37,878 nt of DNA from Ferruginibacter sp. (GTDB lineage Bacteria; Bacteroidota; Bacteroidia; Chitinophagales; Chitinophagaceae): contig JANXSK010000006.1 in assembly GCA_025352695.1 (NCBI GenBank), forward strand, positions 1 through 37,878, read 5' to 3'. The notes beneath the pieces are model-generated. The model saw nothing but the letters and a program-made list of their open reading frames with translations, had not been told where the DNA came from and did not search any database. Shown piece by piece: positions 24,923 through 33,230 of this stretch (position 1 is the first letter of the stretch; each line of letters starts with the position of its first letter). Made by a program: the position numbers and the translations under genes.

Positions 24923-26905
24923 TTAAACAGCATCTACCCACACCTTGCTTTCCTTTAATAAATTAATGAGCTCGTCAACAGCAATGCTACTATCAATATT
25001 TCTTTTAACTACTTCTTTGCCACGGTACAATGTTATTTTGCCTACTCCGCTGCCAACATAACCAAAATCGGCATCCGCCATCTCACCAGGGCCATTTACA
25101 ATACAGCCCATAATAGCAATTTTTAATCCTTTTAAATGATTGGTTACTGCACGAATTTTTGCGGTAGTTTCCTGTAGCTCAAAAAGAGTTCTGCCACAAC
25201 TGGGACAACTAATATATTCTGTTTTTGATATTCTTGTACGTACCGCCTGCAGGATGGAAAAAGAAGTATTATTAATGAACTGGTGATTGTTTATTGCTTG
25301 CAGATACGTTCTACCCGATACTTTTTGATTAACCATTTTAGAAGGATCGTTTATCAACCAAATACCATCGCCCATGCCATCTAAAAACAGTGCCCCCGAT
25401 TCTGTACTAAAATGAATCAGCTGTTCATCAATTAAGCTTTCATTACTTTCTACCGACAAAATTACCGGGCAGTTAATTTGCGCTTCCATCAATTTAGTAA
25501 TAAACGTTCTTACACTTTGCATGGCATTAACTGCAGTGGAATAAATACACAATACAACTGTTGAATCTTCTTTAATTTTTTGTATTAGTTGATAATTGTT
25601 TTTTGTTGCATCAATGGCTACAAAATTAATTTTATATGATTTTTTTGTTGCAGTCAAAAATTCATCTACCTGAAAGAGTGGAAAATATTTTGTATCATCG
25701 ATAACTGTTAACCAAGTTGAATAATCACAAAGAATACTTAATGTGCCAGGTAGTGCAAAGTTAATTTTTTTATTACCTGTGTAAATATAATCTGCTGCCG
25801 CATCGCCAATCATCCATTTATCTGTTGCAGCATTATAAGTATATCCAATAGCTGTTAAGTCAGTATAATCAATATTTTTAGCCAGCATAAAATCTGCAAT
25901 TACTACTGGCACTTGTTTATTTCCAACATTATAAACTGCTAATGCTGTTCGTCTTTTATATTCAAATGGAGCGTAAGGAAGTTGTATATTTTCCAGGAAA
26001 AGTGCTGCATTGGTAATAGAAGCAGTAGTATATTTTTTTACTAAATCTTTACATACCGGAATTTCAAATTCAGGATCTTCTGTTAAGCTTACCCGAATGG
26101 TATCGCCAATGCCATCCTCCAACAAAGTGCCAATACCGATAGCAGATTTTATTCTACCATCTTCACCATCGCCAGCTTCTGTAACACCTAAATGCAAAGG
26201 ATAGCATTCACTAAATTCTTCCATCATGTGATTGATAAGTAACCTGTAAGCCTGCACCATTACAAGCGGGTTACTACTCTTCATACTCAAAATAATATTG
26301 TGATAATCCGCAGCTCTGGCAATGCGTAAAAATTCCATCGCACTCTCTACCATGCCCATGGCGGTATCCCCATAGCGACTCATAATACGGTCACTTAAAC
26401 TTCCATGATTTGTACCGATACGCATGGCAGTTCCATATTCTTTACAAATTAAAACCAAAGGTGTAAAGCGCTCTCTGATTCTTTCGATTTCTTCTAAATA
26501 CTCGGCATCAGTATAATCAATCTGTTCAAATTTTTTCTTATCTACATAGTTACCTGGATTTACCCTTACTTTCTCTACTATCCTTGCTGCAATTTCTGCA
26601 GCATTGGGGGTAAAATGTATATCTGCAATAAGTGGCACAAAATATCCCCGCTTGTGTAACTCGTCTTTTATATTTTGTAAATTTTCAGCTTCCTTTTTTG
26701 AAGGTGCAGTAATTCGTACCAACTCTGCACCGGCTTCAATGCAGCGAATTGTTTGTTCAACTGTTGCAATGGTATCCATTGTATCCGTAGTTGTCATTGT
26801 TTGCACCCGAATGGGATGGTTGTTGCCTAGTAATAAATTGCCAATTTTTACTTCCCTGGTTTTAAGACGTTTATATTCCGTCAAAGATTCACAATATAAT
26901 TGCAT
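24923..26905 (-). CDS. ispG: 4-hydroxy-3-methylbut-2-enyl-diphosphate synthase (long form)
   Basis: 660 residues, the large GcpE/IspG of Bacteroidota, Chlamydiae and plants with an extra domain between the two catalytic parts. It reductively converts MEcPP to HMBPP in the MEP pathway. The N-terminal TIM barrel has VKIGNLLLGNNHPIRVQTMTTTDTMD, ELVRITAPSKKEAENL, VRVNPGNYVDKKKF and GVTEAGDGEDGRIKSAIGIGTLL. The insert (about 330-550) is less conserved. The C-terminal [4Fe-4S] domain has SCPSCGRTLFELQ and MGCIVNGPGEMADADFGYVGSG, giving the three Cys and the Glu ligands. The start at 26905 (MQLYCESLTEYKRLKTREVKIGN) fits family starts. It lies with nadB, perhaps co-transcribed, both being dependent on redox or iron. 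Confidence 0.96.
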   Translation of the reverse strand: MQLYCESLTEYKRLKTREVKIGNLLLGNNHPIRVQTMTTTDTMDTIATVEQTIRCIEAGAELVRITAPSKKEAENLQNIKDELHKRGYFVPLIADIHFTPNAAEIAARIVEKVRVNPGNYVDKKKFEQIDYTDAEYLEEIERIRERFTPLVLICKEYGTAMRIGTNHGSLSDRIMSRYGDTAMGMVESAMEFLRIARAADYHNIILSMKSSNPLVMVQAYRLLINHMMEEFSECYPLHLGVTEAGDGEDGRIKSAIGIGTLLEDGIGDTIRVSLTEDPEFEIPVCKDLVKKYTTASITNAALFLENIQLPYAPFEYKRRTALAVYNVGNKQVPVVIADFMLAKNIDYTDLTAIGYTYNAATDKWMIGDAAADYIYTGNKKINFALPGTLSILCDYSTWLTVIDDTKYFPLFQVDEFLTATKKSYKINFVAIDATKNNYQLIQKIKEDSTVVLCIYSTAVNAMQSVRTFITKLMEAQINCPVILSVESNESLIDEQLIHFSTESGALFLDGMGDGIWLINDPSKMVNQKVSGRTYLQAINNHQFINNTSFSILQAVRTRISKTEYISCPSCGRTLFELQETTAKIRAVTNHLKGLKIAIMGCIVNGPGEMADADFGYVGSGVGKITLYRGKEVVKRNIDSSIAVDELINLLKESKVWVDAV

Positions 26906-27030
26906 AATTATAAATATTGGTTCGATCTATTTTTTTCAATTTGTTTACTTTAACCATAAACCTCCTCATTAAAAAGAAGGGATAATGATAAGTAAACGGC
27001 AGCACTTATTTATTACAAAATAACAACAAA

Positions 27031-27055
27031 AAAGCAGGGTTGTTTGCCCCGCTTT
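27031..27055 (-). terminator. Terminator after the BatB-BatC fusion gene
   Basis: AAAGCAGGG and CCCCGCTTT pair with one mismatch around a 7-base loop, followed on the minus strand by a T run. It lies 17 bases past the stop at 27072 and separates this gene from ispG. Confidence 0.75.
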
Positions 27056-27071
27056 GATATCTTTTGTTTAA

Positions 27072-28760
27072 TTACCAATCTTTTTCTGGTTTGTTGGGCG
27101 AGGCTGCGTCTACCCTCCTTAATTTATTTTGTAGATTTTTTTCCTGTTGCAACAGGGCTTTTAACTTTTCTTCCGCTTCCTTTTGCGTCATTTTAGATGG
27201 TTGAGGCATGGGCTGCTCATTCTTGTCTTTTTCTTCCTGCTGCTTTTGTTTATCTTTTTGTTTAGGATCGTCTTTAGGTTTCTTTTTATCTTTATCTTCT
27301 TTATGTTTTTGTTGCTGCTGCCTTTGTTGTTGTTGTAATGCTTTTTGCAAATTGAACCTTGCTTCTTCATCGGCAGGATTTAGCCGCAAAGCGTGCTTAT
27401 ATGCATCAATACTCTCGGGAAGTTTTTTATTATTTTGAAGCGATACTCCTTTGTTATACCATGTTGCTGATTGATTATTCTTAGATTTACTATTTTTTAA
27501 AGCTGCGTCATAGGCCACCAGCGCTTCTTCTCCATTGCCTTTTTTGTATAAAGCATTACCAAGATTATATTGTGCACTTTCATTGGCAGGGTCATTATCT
27601 GCAGCCACTTTATAATTTTCAGCCGCTACTTCGTATTCCTTTTTATTGTAGGCATCATTCCCTTTTTTAATAAGTAAATTATTGTTTTGTGCAATTATAA
27701 AGAAAGGAATCAAAACCAATGCTGCCAGCACAATTACTTCTTTTTTAATGACTATTTTTTTTGATTTTGTCTGTTTTTTTATTTCAGTAATAAAAAATTC
27801 AGTCAGTAATAAAATCAGTACCAAAGCAAGCAACCAAGGGAAAAAATTATAATAGTTCACCAATGAATTTTCTGATATTGCCCGTTGTCCCAATCCACTT
27901 AATTGTTTATCAAGGTTATTAACCACTTCATCAGTATTGGTAAAACGTTGATACAAACCATTTCCATTAATAGCTATACTTTTTAATTCTTCTTCGTTCA
28001 ATTTTGTTATAACTGGGTTACCTGCTGCATCCATTTTGGTTTCGTTGGTAACTGGATCAATGATAGTTGTCCCGTCTGGAGAGCCAATGCCAATTGTATT
28101 AATCATTACACCTTCTTCTGCCATTGCCTTTGTAATTTTTATGGCATTTTCATCATGATCTTCCCCATCAGTAACAAGTATTACTGCCTTATACTTTTTT
28201 TCGAGTGTGTTAAAAGCTGCGTAACTCATTTTTAGGGCATCCCCTATTACAGTTCCCTGCGTTGGCACAACATCAGTTGAAGCAGACGACAGGTACATTT
28301 TTGCTGCCGAATGATCTGAGGTTAAGGGCATTTGCAAATAAGCCCTTCCGGCAAAAACAACAATCCCAATTCTATCTTCAGGTAATTTATCAATCAGTTT
28401 TGCAATAAATTGTTTGGCTCTTTCAAGCCGGTTAGGCTTTATATCATCAGCAAGCATACTTTTACTAACATCCAATACTACCATCACATCAATACCGCTG
28501 TGATTGACCATGGTGGTTCCGCTGGCTTTACGGGGATTAGATAAAGCAATGACGCCAATAGTGAATGACGCCAGAATTAAAATAAATTTGATACGAAATT
28601 TTGAAGGACTGTAATCTCTAATTAACTGATTTACCAGAATAGGATCGCCTATTTTAGCAATCATTTTTTTCTTATTGTTGATAACTAAAACGTAAAAAAA
28701 AACCATCAACGGAATAATCGCCAATGCCAATAAATATTCTATATGCTGAAAGTGGATCAT
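27072..28760 (-). CDS. BatB-BatC fusion: von Willebrand A plus TPR protein
   Basis: 562 residues. The N-terminal part is BatB-like: two membrane helices (about 8-26 and 56-74) before a VWA domain with the MIDAS motif D97-V-S99-K-S101 and a TDGED loop, then another helix (about 310-330). A second signal-like helix (IVLAALVLIPFFIIAQNN, about 340-357) opens the BatC-like part, which contains TPR repeats (YNLGNALYKKGNGEEALVAYDAALK and similar). An extreme Gln/Lys/Asp-rich low-complexity tail follows, then KMTQKEAEEKLKALLQQEKNLQNKLRRV. In other Bacteroidota these are two genes in a moxR-DUF58-batABCD cluster linked to aerotolerance. Here the fusion lies alone, between ispG and a beta-lactamase homologue. 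The ATG at 28760 is the family start. Confidence 0.85.
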   Translation of the reverse strand: MIHFQHIEYLLALAIIPLMVFFYVLVINNKKKMIAKIGDPILVNQLIRDYSPSKFRIKFILILASFTIGVIALSNPRKASGTTMVNHSGIDVMVVLDVSKSMLADDIKPNRLERAKQFIAKLIDKLPEDRIGIVVFAGRAYLQMPLTSDHSAAKMYLSSASTDVVPTQGTVIGDALKMSYAAFNTLEKKYKAVILVTDGEDHDENAIKITKAMAEEGVMINTIGIGSPDGTTIIDPVTNETKMDAAGNPVITKLNEEELKSIAINGNGLYQRFTNTDEVVNNLDKQLSGLGQRAISENSLVNYYNFFPWLLALVLILLLTEFFITEIKKQTKSKKIVIKKEVIVLAALVLIPFFIIAQNNNLLIKKGNDAYNKKEYEVAAENYKVAADNDPANESAQYNLGNALYKKGNGEEALVAYDAALKNSKSKNNQSATWYNKGVSLQNNKKLPESIDAYKHALRLNPADEEARFNLQKALQQQQRQQQQKHKEDKDKKKPKDDPKQKDKQKQQEEKDKNEQPMPQPSKMTQKEAEEKLKALLQQEKNLQNKLRRVDAASPNKPEKDW

Positions 28761-28888
28761 ATCAATACCTAACCTTGATTTTTATTTAAAAAAGATTTAA
28801 ATTAAACTAAGTTCAAAATTATCATACTTACTTTTCTTACACTGTGAAAACAATCACAATTTATAGGATACTTCGTAAAAAAACTGAC

Positions 28889-29713
28889 CTACTTTATACC
28901 AGTAAAAAAGCCAAGTTGTTTTAAAATTCCTTTTGTAATGTTTAACTGTGCTGCCTTCATATCAATAGCCGCATCGGCAGATTTTACCATTGTTACAAAA
29001 AAATAAGGATGTTTATTTTCTTCTATCCAGCCAACCACCCAGCCAATGGCGTTTTTATTTTCATCAAACCCCGATCCTGTTTTATAACTTAAACTGTAAC
29101 TAGTATTATCTTCCTGCAACATTGCATCACGTACTAGTTGTTGTGTTCTTTTTTGAAAAGGTAACTGATCAAAATAAAGGCGTTTCACAAAGCCCAATTG
29201 TTCATCTGCCGAAATTTTTAAATGATTATCCAACCAAAAACTATCAATTTTATTTCCAATATTTTTATTGCCGTAACTCAAAGAATCTAACCAAAGCTGC
29301 ATAGTATCTTTTCCAATGCGTCTTGCAACTTCCTGGTAATAGGGAACACTACTTACTTTAAATGCCTGCTCCATTGTTAAATCCTTATTCCATTCCTCAT
29401 TTACTCTTTTAATACCATCCCACTTTATAACCATTTTTTCATCTGTAATTACGCCAGTTTCTAAGCCAATAAGTGAGTTTACAATTTTAAAAGTATATGC
29501 TGGCGTATAGCGGGTGGTATCCATTTTTAGGTTGTAAACCGTTACTTTACCATCGCTGTTACTTAGCATGGTAAAACATCCTTCAACCTTATTTTCATCA
29601 AAATATTTTTTCAGACTATCATCCACTTTTGCCCTGTTTACAGAACAGGATGAAACGGAAATCAAGAATGCAAAAAATATAATTGTAAGTAGGTAGGTTA
29701 TTGCAATTTTCAT
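28889..29713 (-). CDS. Class D beta-lactamase homologue with Tyr at the catalytic Ser
   Basis: 274 residues from the ATG at 29713. A signal peptide ends in VSSC (C23), which fits a lipoprotein box, so it is probably tethered in the periplasm. Class D (OXA-type) motifs are all recognisable: the SxV motif as S121-S-V123, YGN at 147-149, the Trp in SFWLDNHLKIS (W160) and KTG at 211-213. The motif that should be S-T-F-K is Y73-T-F-K76. The codon at 29495-29497 reads TAT, one base from TCT (Ser), so acyl-enzyme formation by a serine is impossible as read. It may be a pseudoenzyme, a beta-lactam-binding relative, or a sequence error. An upstream frame to 29842 adds 43 residues but overlaps the DUF3109 gene. 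Confidence 0.85.
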   Translation of the reverse strand: MKIAITYLLTIIFFAFLISVSSCSVNRAKVDDSLKKYFDENKVEGCFTMLSNSDGKVTVYNLKMDTTRYTPAYTFKIVNSLIGLETGVITDEKMVIKWDGIKRVNEEWNKDLTMEQAFKVSSVPYYQEVARRIGKDTMQLWLDSLSYGNKNIGNKIDSFWLDNHLKISADEQLGFVKRLYFDQLPFQKRTQQLVRDAMLQEDNTSYSLSYKTGSGFDENKNAIGWVVGWIEENKHPYFFVTMVKSADAAIDMKAAQLNITKGILKQLGFFTGIK

Positions 29714-29768
29714 TATAAAAAAAGATATTTTTTTACAGATTTTTAAAATACTACTGTTAAATTTATTT

Positions 29769-30353
29769 TTATTTCTTTTGATCAATATGGATGGCAGTAG
29801 CTTCAAGCGTTTCGTAAAATTCGCTGCCATATTTTCTAACAAGCGCGTCTTTTAAAAAAACATATACAGGCACTTTTAACTGTTTACCCAACGTACAACC
29901 AGCACCACAAAGATCTTCTCTTGGCTCGTAGTTTAAATATTCTGTTTGCTTATCCCTGCTTTGCTGTATCCTAATTGGAAACAAATGACAACTAATAGGT
30001 TTTTTCCATTGTACTTTACCATCGTTGTAAGCCTGCTCAATACCGCATTTTACAATGCCGTTTTTATCAATTATCCCATAAACGCAAACCTTGCTTTCAA
30101 TGGTAGGCGTTACCCAACCAAATTCTTTATCGTACACATATTTTCCCTGCCGCTCTAATTCCTTTTTACTTTCTTCAGGCAGGTAAGGCAACACTGCTTC
30201 GTATACATCATTTATTTTTTGCAATTCATCCATATTTAATGGAGCTCCTGCATCACCATCTACACAACATCCACCCTTACATTTATTAAGATCGCAAACA
30301 AATTGCTCCTGTACAATTTCATCACTAATAAGAATATTATCTATTGCTATCAT
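29769..30353 (-). CDS. DUF3109 family cysteine-rich protein
   Basis: 194 residues from the ATG at 30353 (an ATG at 30383 would add ten). The start MIAIDNILISDEIVQEQFVCDLNKCKGGCCVDGDAGAPL is the standard DUF3109 opening. Cys are clustered as VCDLNKCKGGCC, later VCVYG, KCGIEQAY, SCHLFPIRI and DLCGAGC, a set that resembles YkgJ-type proteins and probably binds zinc or an iron-sulfur cluster. It is cytosolic. No function has been demonstrated. It is 55 bp upstream of the beta-lactamase homologue on the same strand; whether they share a transcript is unclear. Confidence 0.87.
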   Translation of the reverse strand: MIAIDNILISDEIVQEQFVCDLNKCKGGCCVDGDAGAPLNMDELQKINDVYEAVLPYLPEESKKELERQGKYVYDKEFGWVTPTIESKVCVYGIIDKNGIVKCGIEQAYNDGKVQWKKPISCHLFPIRIQQSRDKQTEYLNYEPREDLCGAGCTLGKQLKVPVYVFLKDALVRKYGSEFYETLEATAIHIDQKK

Positions 30354-30654
30354 ATCAGTTGTAAAAGTAATGCAAAGCTGCAAGCATTTAAAAGGTGTTT
30401 TATTATTGAGGCGATAAATCAGGCGCTGGGTTTAACGAATATTTTATAAAATAAATATTGATTTGACACTGGCAAATTAGGAAACCGCATTTGCAAAGCT
30501 TCTTTCAACCATAAATACATCTCCTGTTTTCTATTAAATAATTCAATCGTTAACCCCAAACGACTTTAAGCTATTAATGTAAAAGTGAAAACAATTAATA
30601 AGATAAGAAAATTTAAGCCGGGATAAACTTGGGTATATAATTGAAAAGAAAGTT
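30354..30654. other. Intergenic region between DUF3109 and gldD
   Basis: 301 AT-rich bases lying downstream of gldD and upstream of the DUF3109 gene. I found no terminator with a T run, no RNA gene and no convincing promoter box. Confidence 0.5.
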
Positions 30655-31368
30655 TTAAGATTTATTCTTCCACTTAAAAGTATTGATGATATGCTCCATA
30701 TCAACCTGCAAAAAATCCTGTACCGGTTTTAGAGAATCTGCGTTGGGGGTTACGTCAAAATATAAGGCACCCCGAATAAAGTTTTTAATAGTGTCGCTTA
30801 AAAAAAATTGTTTGGCTGTTGCAGCATTGCCGCCTACTTTAAAAAATACTCCACTTATTGCATTGGGCGTATGTATTAAACTATCATTAATAGAACTTGA
30901 TACCACATTATTTTTATTCGTAAGCGTAAAAGCATCGGCTACCATTTTATCAAAATCGTTAACGACCAATGAATCTTTATACTGGCCATTTGGCTGTTTT
31001 ATTTTATAGAGGGCTTTACCTCCAATTTCTTTGTAACTCAAAAATATTCTTGCATGAAACTGTGGAAAATCTATATTTCGCCAATAAGAATTTTCGGGAT
31101 TATTATCAAAGTAGGTAGTATCCTGTATAACATTTGCATACACAGGATATTCAAAACTGTAAGGAAACCCAGGTTGATCAAATGTTTTATAACTACGTTG
31201 CGGCAAGTCAATTTTATAATATCCTCTTTTTTGAGAAATATAGGGCGAATTACATGCGATGAATATAATGCAACAAATAATAAATAATAAGAAGATTTTT
31301 GGATTACTATTTAAAGCAACGTATATTTTTTGCTTCAAGTTAATTTCTTTGAACGTCTTTTGTATCAT
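30655..31368 (-). CDS. gldD: Gliding motility lipoprotein GldD
   Basis: 237 residues. After a basic leader, a hydrophobic stretch IFLLFIICCIIFIAC ends at C39, the probable lipidated Cys. The mature part has QKRGYYKIDLPQRSYKTF, FPYSFEYPVYANV, NIDFPQFHARIFLSYKEI and GGNAATAKQFFLSDTIKNFIRGALYFDVTPNADSLKPV, which match GldD. GldD is required for gliding and type IX secretion in Flavobacterium, with no known biochemical activity; here secretion may matter more than gliding. Its ATG overlaps the gldE stop by one base (TAATG), so translation is probably coupled. It ends the mutY-ssb-gldE-gldD run. Confidence 0.94.
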   Translation of the reverse strand: MIQKTFKEINLKQKIYVALNSNPKIFLLFIICCIIFIACNSPYISQKRGYYKIDLPQRSYKTFDQPGFPYSFEYPVYANVIQDTTYFDNNPENSYWRNIDFPQFHARIFLSYKEIGGKALYKIKQPNGQYKDSLVVNDFDKMVADAFTLTNKNNVVSSSINDSLIHTPNAISGVFFKVGGNAATAKQFFLSDTIKNFIRGALYFDVTPNADSLKPVQDFLQVDMEHIINTFKWKNKS

Positions 31369-32717
31369 TATCCTTTAGAGTCATTTTTAATAATAACTTT
31401 GACTTTATCAATCCTATTTTTCATTATCTCTAATGGAACAAAAATAAAATCTCCGCTGGTAACTTCTTCATTTATTTGTGGAAATTCTCCGGCAATTTCA
31501 AGTACTAATCCAGCAAGAGAATCGCTATCACCTCTTGTAACTTCAAAAGTATCAGAAGATAATTGCATAATTTTGCATACATCATTAATCATCGTTTTTC
31601 CCTCAAAAATATAGTTGTTGTCATCAATTTTTTTATTAACACTTTCCTCATCATCAAACTCATCTTTTATTTCGCCGATTATTTCTTCCATAATGTCTTC
31701 AAGGGTAACAATACCTGAAGTACCCCCAAATTCGTCTACTACCACAGCAAAGTGAATACGCCTGTTTCTAAATTCCTGTAAAAGGTCTTCTATCAGTTTT
31801 TGCTCGTGTACAAAATAGGCAGGTCGCATTAAAATATGCCAGTCGTAATTATCCACTTTGCTTGCGTTTACATGGGGCAATACATCTTTGGTATGCAAAA
31901 GCCCCAATATTTCATCCAGGTTGCTTTTATACACAGGTAGCCGGGAGTAATGCAACTCTTCAATTTTTTTTATCACATCTTCAAACTTACTACTGTGTTC
32001 AATACCACTAACATCCAACCTTGTGCGCATTACCTGTTTTACAGTAGTATCTCCAAATTTTCGAATACCTTTTAAAATTTGTTTTTCTTCAGTAGTTGCT
32101 TCATGATCAGGCAAAAGGTCAATCGCATAATCAAGCTGGCTATTATCCAGCATGGAAGAATTATTAGAAGATAGTTTTTTTTCTATTCCATCACTAAACT
32201 TTACCATCCTTTTACTAAGTCGGTAAAATAAACTGTTGAAAATTTCAACAACTAGTGATGCCGTTGAGGCAAACCAAACTTTATGATGTGTAGCCCATAC
32301 TTTTGGTAATACCTCTGCAAAAAGTACAATTAAAAAAGTAATACTAAAAACCTTAATTAAAAAATTTATCCAAGTGCTTAAGTGCATCACATCAAGCAAC
32401 CCGTCTAATACAATATTGGAAATTAAAATGATGCCAATATTTACAAAACTATTGGCAATAAGCATCGATGCCAATAAAGTTTTAGGTTGCTCTAACAAAG
32501 TAACTATCCGCCTAAATGAAGGCTGTTGCTTTGTTTTTAGCATATTAATATCTTTATAAGTAAGTGAAAAAAAAGCTACTTCCGCGCCAGCTACCAAAAA
32601 TGAAATAATAAATAATAATACTGCTATAAAAATAAGTATTGCAGAAGCTGCAGGTGTAATTGCAAGTAAAGAAAAATGCAAATATTTTGTACAATCAATG
32701 ACCGAATGGTAATCCAA
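31368..32717 (-). CDS. gldE: Gliding motility protein GldE, CorC/HlyC-like
   Basis: 449 residues. An N-terminal DUF21/CNNM-like membrane part with about four helices (ILIFIAVLLFIISFLVAGAEVAFF, then VNIGIILISNIVLD and others) is followed by two CBS domains (around MRTRLDVSGIEHSSKFEDVIKKIEELHYSRLPVYK and DILMRPAYFVHEQKLIEDLLQEFRNRRIHFAVVVDEFGGTSGIVTLEDIMEEIIGEI). A CorC/HlyC C-terminal domain ends the protein. GldE supports GldD in gliding bacteria and may transport or sense a cation. The start appears to be TTG at 32717: no ATG occurs before the first helix and the upstream in-frame stop is 16 codons away. It lies between ssb and gldD. Confidence 0.93.
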   Translation of the reverse strand: MDYHSVIDCTKYLHFSLLAITPAASAILIFIAVLLFIISFLVAGAEVAFFSLTYKDINMLKTKQQPSFRRIVTLLEQPKTLLASMLIANSFVNIGIILISNIVLDGLLDVMHLSTWINFLIKVFSITFLIVLFAEVLPKVWATHHKVWFASTASLVVEIFNSLFYRLSKRMVKFSDGIEKKLSSNNSSMLDNSQLDYAIDLLPDHEATTEEKQILKGIRKFGDTTVKQVMRTRLDVSGIEHSSKFEDVIKKIEELHYSRLPVYKSNLDEILGLLHTKDVLPHVNASKVDNYDWHILMRPAYFVHEQKLIEDLLQEFRNRRIHFAVVVDEFGGTSGIVTLEDIMEEIIGEIKDEFDDEESVNKKIDDNNYIFEGKTMINDVCKIMQLSSDTFEVTRGDSDSLAGLVLEIAGEFPQINEEVTSGDFIFVPLEIMKNRIDKVKVIIKNDSKG

Positions 32718-32781
32718 AACTAAAAGTTTTAGTGAACAATTTTTTATGCAAACAGCAATTTAATGCGCTGTTACTTTTAAT

Positions 32782-33198
32782 TTAAAATGGTAATCTCTCA
32801 GGTCCATCATCAGGAGGGATTTCACCTTCTAATCCTTCAATTTGTCCACCAAGCTGGCTTCCATCATTTCGCTTATCCAGCATAATCAGGTTATCGCCTA
32901 CAATTTCTGTAGCAAATTTTTTATTGCCATCTTTATCTTCCCAACTCCTGGTTTTTAAACGTCCTTCTATATACACCAAACTTCCTCTGTGCAAATACTT
33001 TTGTGCCAGTTCTGCCAGCCCCCTCCACAATACAACTGTGTGCCATTCAGTTTGCGAAATCAATTTTCCACTTCTGTCTTTATACGTTTCAGTTGTAGCC
33101 AACGAAAATTTAGCTACGCCAATATTACCCTCTAAAAACTGCATATCCGGATCCTTTCCTAAATTACCAATTAACACTACCCTATTTACACCTCTCAT
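32782..33198 (-). CDS. ssb: Single-stranded DNA-binding protein
   Basis: 138 residues. The OB fold starts MRGVNRVVLIGNLGKDPDMQFLEGN and contains TEWHTVVLWRGLAELAQKYLHRGSLVYIEGRLKTRSWEDKDGNKKF. The acidic tail ends PDDGPERLPF, the usual partner-binding tip. SSB coats single-stranded DNA in replication, recombination and repair as a tetramer. The tail is short compared with E. coli. It lies 32 bp after mutY and 64 bp before gldE on the same strand, a conserved Bacteroidota order. Confidence 0.96.
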   Translation of the reverse strand: MRGVNRVVLIGNLGKDPDMQFLEGNIGVAKFSLATTETYKDRSGKLISQTEWHTVVLWRGLAELAQKYLHRGSLVYIEGRLKTRSWEDKDGNKKFATEIVGDNLIMLDKRNDGSQLGGQIEGLEGEIPPDDGPERLPF

Positions 33199-33230
33199 AT
33201 TGATGATTTTAAATCTTGATACTTACTCCA

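Noticed and set aside
2198..26905. dxs and ispG as a clustered isoprenoid operon
   Set aside because: They are over 20 kb apart with plus-strand units between them; shared location in the window is not an operon.
27188..27370. Lys-rich minus-strand frame and a Cys-rich plus-strand frame (27208-27438)
   Set aside because: Both are by-products of the low-complexity Gln/Lys codons in the BatC tail.
29714..29842. N-terminal extension of the beta-lactamase homologue
   Set aside because: It overlaps the end of the DUF3109 gene and would bury the signal peptide at residue 44.
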